A stretch of 64,000 nt of DNA from Virgisporangium ochraceum (GTDB lineage Bacteria > Actinomycetota > Actinomycetes > Mycobacteriales > Micromonosporaceae). Below, piece by piece: positions 60,564 to 64,000 of the stretch. Below the pieces are notes generated by a model that worked only from the letters and a program-made list of their open reading frames with translations, searched no databases and was not told the origin of the DNA. The number at the start of each line of letters is the position of its first letter. Position 1 is the first letter of the stretch. The DNA lies in NCBI RefSeq assembly GCF_016863655.1, contig NZ_BOPH01000001.1, positions 1-64,000 on the forward strand, given 5' to 3'. The position numbers and the translations under genes are program-made.

Positions 60564-62528
60564 GTGGACAGTCTGACGACCGGGATCGTCGTCGTCGTCA
60601 CCGTCGTCGTGATGGTGGTCGGCATGGCGGCGGCGGCCCGACGGTTGCTCGGTGCCAACTTCGGGTTGGTGCGGCTGTTCCTGGCCGGCGCGATCGCGTT
60701 GCTGGTCGCCGGGCCGATCTCGCAGTCGCTGGCCCCACACACGGTGCTCGGTGACGACTCGGTCGTCCCGTTGTGGTTCCTGCTCCTGTCGATCGCGTGT
60801 GCGCTGCTCGTCGCGATGATCCTGCTGGTCGTCGCGGAGGCGCTCGTGCCGACCGGGCGGGTGACGCCGCTGCTGTGGGCACGCGGTCTGCGGGCGCGCC
60901 TCGCCCGTACCCGGCGCTACCTGCAGATCCTCACCATCGCCGTGCGTCACGGCCTCGGCCCCTACCTGCGCGGCCGCGACCCCGCGACGGCCGGTTCCCG
61001 CTCGCGGCTCGCGCGGTCGCTGCGGCAGGCGCTCGACGCCGGCGGGGTCACCTTCGTCAAGCTCGGCCAGGTGCTGTCGACCCGACGTGACCTGCTCCCG
61101 CCCGAGTTCGTGCGGGAACTGGGCGCCCTGCGCGACCAGGCCGCGCCGGTGCCGTCGGACCTCATCGAGGAGGTGCTGCGCCGCGAACTGGGCGCACCGG
61201 TCGACCAGCTGTTCGCCCGGTTCGACCCCGAGCCGCTGGCGGCGGCGTCCGTCGGGCAGGTGCACACCGCCCGGCTGCTGTCCGGTGCCGACGTCGTGGT
61301 CAAGGTGCAGCGCCCGGGCGTCCGGGCGGTGGTCGAACGGGACCTGGACATCGTGCGACGGCTCGCCGCGACGCTGCACGCACGTACCAGGTGGGGACGG
61401 GCGGCCGGGCTGGTCGACCTCGCCGACGGCTTCACCCGGGCGATCCGGGAGGAGCTCGACTTCCACGTCGAGGCGCGCAACATCGCCGCGGTGCGCGCGT
61501 CCGTCCTGGACGAGAAGGAGGTGGTCCTCCCGGAGCCGCACGAGGCCCTGTGCACCGAGCGCGTTCTGGTGATGCGGCGGCTGCGCGGGGTCCCGTTGGC
61601 CGGTGCCCGCCCGGTGATCGCCGCGCGCGGCCTGGAACCGGCGGACGTGGCGCGGACGCTGCTGTTCTGTGTACTGCGCCAGATCATGATCGGTGGCGTC
61701 TTCCACGCCGACCCGCACCCGGGCAACGTGCTGCTGCTCGAGGACGGCCGGCTCGGGCTGCTCGATTTCGGCTCGGTGGGCCGGCTCGACGCCGCGATGC
61801 GCCAGGCCCTGCAACGCCTGCTGCTCGGTCTCGACAGCGGCGATCCGGCGACGGTCTCCGACGCGCTGCTGCTGATCGTGAACCGGCCCGACGAGGTCGA
61901 CGAGGAGCGGCTGGAGCGCTCGCTGGGCCAGTTCATGGCGCAGCACCTCGGCCCCGGGGCACCGGCCGGCGCGCAGATGTTCGTCGACCTGTTCCAGCTC
62001 ATCACCCACTACCGGCTGTCGGTGCCGCCGGAGGTCGCGGCCGTGTTCCGCTCGCTGGCGACGCTCGAAGGCGCCCTCGGCGACGTCGCGCCGGGCTTCA
62101 ACGTGGTGGTCGAGGCGCGCGGCTTCGCCGGCCGGTACCTCGCCGAGATGCTGCGCCCCGCCGCGCTGCGCCAGGCCGCGATGGACGAGCTCACCACCCT
62201 CCTGCCCCTGCTACGCCGGCTGCCCCGCCGCATCGACCGGATCGCCGGCGCCCTCGAACGCGGCCGGCTCAACGTCAACGTGCGCCTCCTCGCCGACGAA
62301 CGCGACCGCCAGCACATGATGGCGCTGCTGCACCGCTCCCTCACCACCGTGATCGGCGGCGTGGCCGGCATCATGGCCGTGATGCTCCTGGGCATCGACG
62401 ACGACCCCCGCGTCACCGAGGAGGTCGGCCTGTTCGACCTGTTCGGCTACGGGCTCCTGGTGGTGGCGGCCGTCCTGGGTCTCCGGGTCCTGGTCGCCAT
62501 CTTCCGCACCGACCACGACTCCTGGTGA
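60564..62528 (+). CDS. AarF/ABC1/UbiB-type membrane kinase
   Basis: A 654-residue atypical protein-kinase-like protein with three N-terminal membrane helices (residues 5-110) and two at the C-terminus. It has the family motif VTFVKLGQVLSTRRDLLPPE (KxGQ), the Ala-rich loop AAASVGQVHTA, the Lys in VVVKVQRPG, HADPHPGNVLL and LLDFGSVG. UbiB relatives support quinone or isoprenoid lipid metabolism by ATPase activity. Actinobacteria use menaquinone, so the exact role is unclear. The GTG start follows GGGGGT. Confidence 0.9.
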   Translation: MDSLTTGIVVVVTVVVMVVGMAAAARRLLGANFGLVRLFLAGAIALLVAGPISQSLAPHTVLGDDSVVPLWFLLLSIACALLVAMILLVVAEALVPTGRVTPLLWARGLRARLARTRRYLQILTIAVRHGLGPYLRGRDPATAGSRSRLARSLRQALDAGGVTFVKLGQVLSTRRDLLPPEFVRELGALRDQAAPVPSDLIEEVLRRELGAPVDQLFARFDPEPLAAASVGQVHTARLLSGADVVVKVQRPGVRAVVERDLDIVRRLAATLHARTRWGRAAGLVDLADGFTRAIREELDFHVEARNIAAVRASVLDEKEVVLPEPHEALCTERVLVMRRLRGVPLAGARPVIAARGLEPADVARTLLFCVLRQIMIGGVFHADPHPGNVLLLEDGRLGLLDFGSVGRLDAAMRQALQRLLLGLDSGDPATVSDALLLIVNRPDEVDEERLERSLGQFMAQHLGPGAPAGAQMFVDLFQLITHYRLSVPPEVAAVFRSLATLEGALGDVAPGFNVVVEARGFAGRYLAEMLRPAALRQAAMDELTTLLPLLRRLPRRIDRIAGALERGRLNVNVRLLADERDRQHMMALLHRSLTTVIGGVAGIMAVMLLGIDDDPRVTEEVGLFDLFGYGLLVVAAVLGLRVLVAIFRTDHDSW

Positions 62529-62533
62529 GGGTG

Positions 62534-63160
62534 TCACCGGCCGCTGACGCGTTGCGGGCCGTTGCCCTCGCCGGGGTCCGGCACCAGAGGGTTCGTCGGG
62601 TGGTAGAGGCCGGCCGGGTTGTGGTACCAGAGCCAGACGTGCATCGTCACGAGCTTCGGGTGCCAGAACGTGAACGGCGACGTGCCGTCCGGGCTGGTCC
62701 GTGTGCAGTCCGCTTCCGCCGCGGCCGGCACGAACGACCCGTCGCGGTAGTGGCAGGCCGCGTCGAAGGAGCCGTACGTCGCTCCCTCCAGGGGCGGTGT
62801 CGCGGGCCGCTCCGGCCACACCCATTCGAGCGCACCGAGCTGCCACCGGGTGCCGTTCCTCACATAGACGAGGATCGGCGGCCGCGTGACGTCGAAGCCC
62901 TCGATGTCCCCGTTGAGATAGTGGTAGCCCATCCCCGGCATCATCGGGGTGATGATGCGGTACCCGGCGGCGTCCGCCGCGCCCAGGTCGTCTACGTAGC
63001 GGGCGGTGGCGGCGCGGGCCTTCGCGAGGCTGGAGGCGAGTTCCGGTGACGCCGTCACCGTCGTGTCGTGGTCCGGTCCGCCCGGTGGTTCGGCGTCGTC
63101 GTTCGTACAGGCCGCGAGGGTCACGGTGACCGCCACAGCGGCGGCCCAGCGGCGGATCAC
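62534..63160 (-). CDS. Lipoprotein of unknown function
   Basis: A 208-residue lipoprotein with a signal peptide ending in the lipobox LAAC. The mature part has conserved-looking aromatic blocks: RIITPMMPGMGYHYLN, RWQLGALEWVWPERP and LVTMHVWLWYHNPAGLYHPT. This pattern occurs in uncharacterised actinobacterial lipoproteins; three His/Trp-rich loops could bind metal, but that is a guess. The GTG at 63160 follows GGGAG. It is convergent with the AarF gene, with 5 bp between stops. Confidence 0.78.
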   Translation of the reverse strand: MIRRWAAAVAVTVTLAACTNDDAEPPGGPDHDTTVTASPELASSLAKARAATARYVDDLGAADAAGYRIITPMMPGMGYHYLNGDIEGFDVTRPPILVYVRNGTRWQLGALEWVWPERPATPPLEGATYGSFDAACHYRDGSFVPAAAEADCTRTSPDGTSPFTFWHPKLVTMHVWLWYHNPAGLYHPTNPLVPDPGEGNGPQRVSGR

Positions 63161-63293
63161 CGCCCGGCTCCCGGTGAGAAGTAGGGGTCCATGTCCATTC
63201 CTTCCGTGTGTGACGTCGAGTGGTGCCACACACCGTAGGAACGGGGGCCGTGTCGCCGTAGCGGAAGCGGGTACCCGGATTGCCGGCGCCGAA

Positions 63294-63340
63294 CCCCTAT
63301 GTTGGGAGGCCCCTATGTTGGGAGGCCCTATGTTGGGAGG
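63294..63340. repeat. Three tandem 15-16 bp repeats at LuxR gene end
   Basis: CCCCTATGTTGGGAGG occurs at 63294-63309 and 63310-63325, and a copy one C shorter at 63326-63340. The last copy encodes the final residues and stop of the LuxR gene on the minus strand, so the gene's end has been triplicated. Confidence 0.85.
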
Positions 63341-64000
63341 CCCAGCCGGGCGGCCTCGGAGACGGCGTGGCGGCGGTTGCCGACGCCGAGCTTGCGCAGG
63401 ACCGCCGAGACGTGGTGATGCACCGTCTTCTCGGCGACGTAGAGCCGGGCGGCGATCTCGGCGTTGGAGAGCCCCTGCCGGATCAGTGTCAGCACCTCTG
63501 ATTCCCGCCTGGTGAGGCGCGCCGGGTTCGTCATCGTCTCCGCACGCGGACCACGCGGGAGTCCGCGGACGCCGAGTTCGCGCAGTCTCCGCGCCACGAC
63601 CCCCGCGGTCCGGCGCGCACCGAGCCGCTGGAACTCCGCGAGGGCACGGCGCAGGTCGCTCTCGTCGTCGGACGCCGCGCGGGCGAGGGCCGCGTCGTAC
63701 GGACAGTCCAGACCCGTCCACGCGTCGGCGGCGGCCGCGGGGTCACCCGTCAGCTGTGACGCGTACGGCCCGACGGCCACCGGCGCCGGCTCCCGCACGC
63801 CGGCGAGGCGGCGCAACCACGCGAGTTCGCCCACGATCCAGTGGGCCTGCCGCTCGACGGCGCTGTCCAGCGCGTGGCGGGTCAGCCCGTCGACGGCGCC
63901 GCAGCGACCGTCGAGCCACGCGGCCTCGGCTCGCGCCGCGGCGACCGGAGCGTGGAACTGCAGTTCGTCCTGTCCCTCGGTCAGTGCGAGCGCCTCGTCC
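63328..64000 (-). CDS. LuxR-family regulator, C-terminal part (runs off window)
   Basis: The 3' end of a larger gene that continues past the window edge. The visible part (about 223 codons) is an Ala/Arg-rich helical region of the TPR-like type found in large ATP-dependent (MalT/LAL) regulators, followed by a Lux[24 protein letters not shown], then [19 protein letters not shown]. The ATPase domain, if any, lies outside. The end of the gene is formed by one unit of a tandem repeat. Confidence 0.82.
   Translation of the reverse strand, partial: DEALALTEGQDELQFHAPVAAARAEAAWLDGRCGAVDGLTRHALDSAVERQAHWIVGELAWLRRLAGVREPAPVAVGPYASQLTGDPAAAADAWTGLDCPYDAALARAASDDESDLRRALAEFQRLGARRTAGVVARRLRELGVRGLPRGPRAETMTNPARLTRRESEVLTLIRQGLSNAEIAARLYVAEKTVHHHVSAVLRKLGVGNRRHAVSEAARLGLPT

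Noticed and set aside
57612..62009. Very long open frame on the minus strand extending far upstream of the third GGDEF-EAL protein
   Set aside because: Beyond 60374 it is antisense to the AarF-like kinase, which has clear motifs; the extension is low-complexity and unlike any family.

Overview
The window is about 72% G+C chromosomal DNA from a filamentous actinobacterium. The gene set points towards Micromonosporaceae or Cryptosporangiaceae-like lineages: a SARP regulator with NB-ARC and TPR domains, HAAS/PadR pairs, LppU/SCO3897-type proteins, sortase-type surface proteins, several DesK/NarL-type two-component pairs and many GTG starts. I cannot name a genus from sequence alone. Coding density is very high. 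No gene-free stretch exceeds about 250 bases, and I found no tRNA, rRNA, insertion sequence, CRISPR array or origin.

Layout. 1-12.6 kb: a drug-efflux-like MFS gene, a histidine kinase/response regulator pair, an LppU-like anchored protein, a membrane GGDEF protein with a decayed EAL domain behind a small KhtT-like gene, a second kinase/regulator pair, a ChaA-type Ca2+/H+ antiporter, an oxidoreductase, a MmcQ-HhH protein and a broken gene. 12.5-22.4 kb: a DEDDh exonuclease-BRCT-TerD fusion, an intact GGDEF-EAL protein, an LPxTG-type RCC1 surface protein, a third kinase/regulator pair and a broken Hsp70-WD40 gene. 22.5-31.9 kb: a polar amino-acid ABC transporter, a secreted GH3 glucosaminidase with a DasR-like site upstream, a large LAVTG surface protein, a secreted beta-propeller and a CE7 esterase. 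32-37.4 kb: a LuxR regulator with an 18-bp tandem repeat, a SARP and a secreted lipase. 37.4-46.3 kb: PadR/HAAS, an ABC-2 exporter, a phosphotransferase, small enzymes, and an SRPBCC-ArsR-MFS operon with a very clear promoter/operator. 46.2-54.4 kb: a GntR-TetR fusion regulator, two MacB-like ABC exporters, and the fourth kinase/regulator pair between them. 54.4-64 kb: a serine hydrolase, a frameshifted GH43 enzyme, a third GGDEF-EAL protein with both active sites decayed, an AarF/UbiB kinase, a lipoprotein and a truncated LuxR gene at the window end.

How the parts fit. Most of the window concerns sensing and the cell envelope: four DesK/NarL-type systems, efflux pumps next to their regulators, cell-wall-linked surface proteins and secreted hydrolases. 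Cyclic di-GMP recurs, with three proteins of one architecture at three stages of active-site loss. Nine genes look leaderless, with a TANNNT box 6-8 nt before the start codon and no convincing ribosome binding site. Three convergent pairs share the tetranucleotide CTAG as overlapping stop codons. Four genes are interrupted (12241, 20397, 45962-46246, 55624-57518); three of them carry internal deletions. Either this is real decay or some of it is an assembly fault, so these loci need read-level confirmation.
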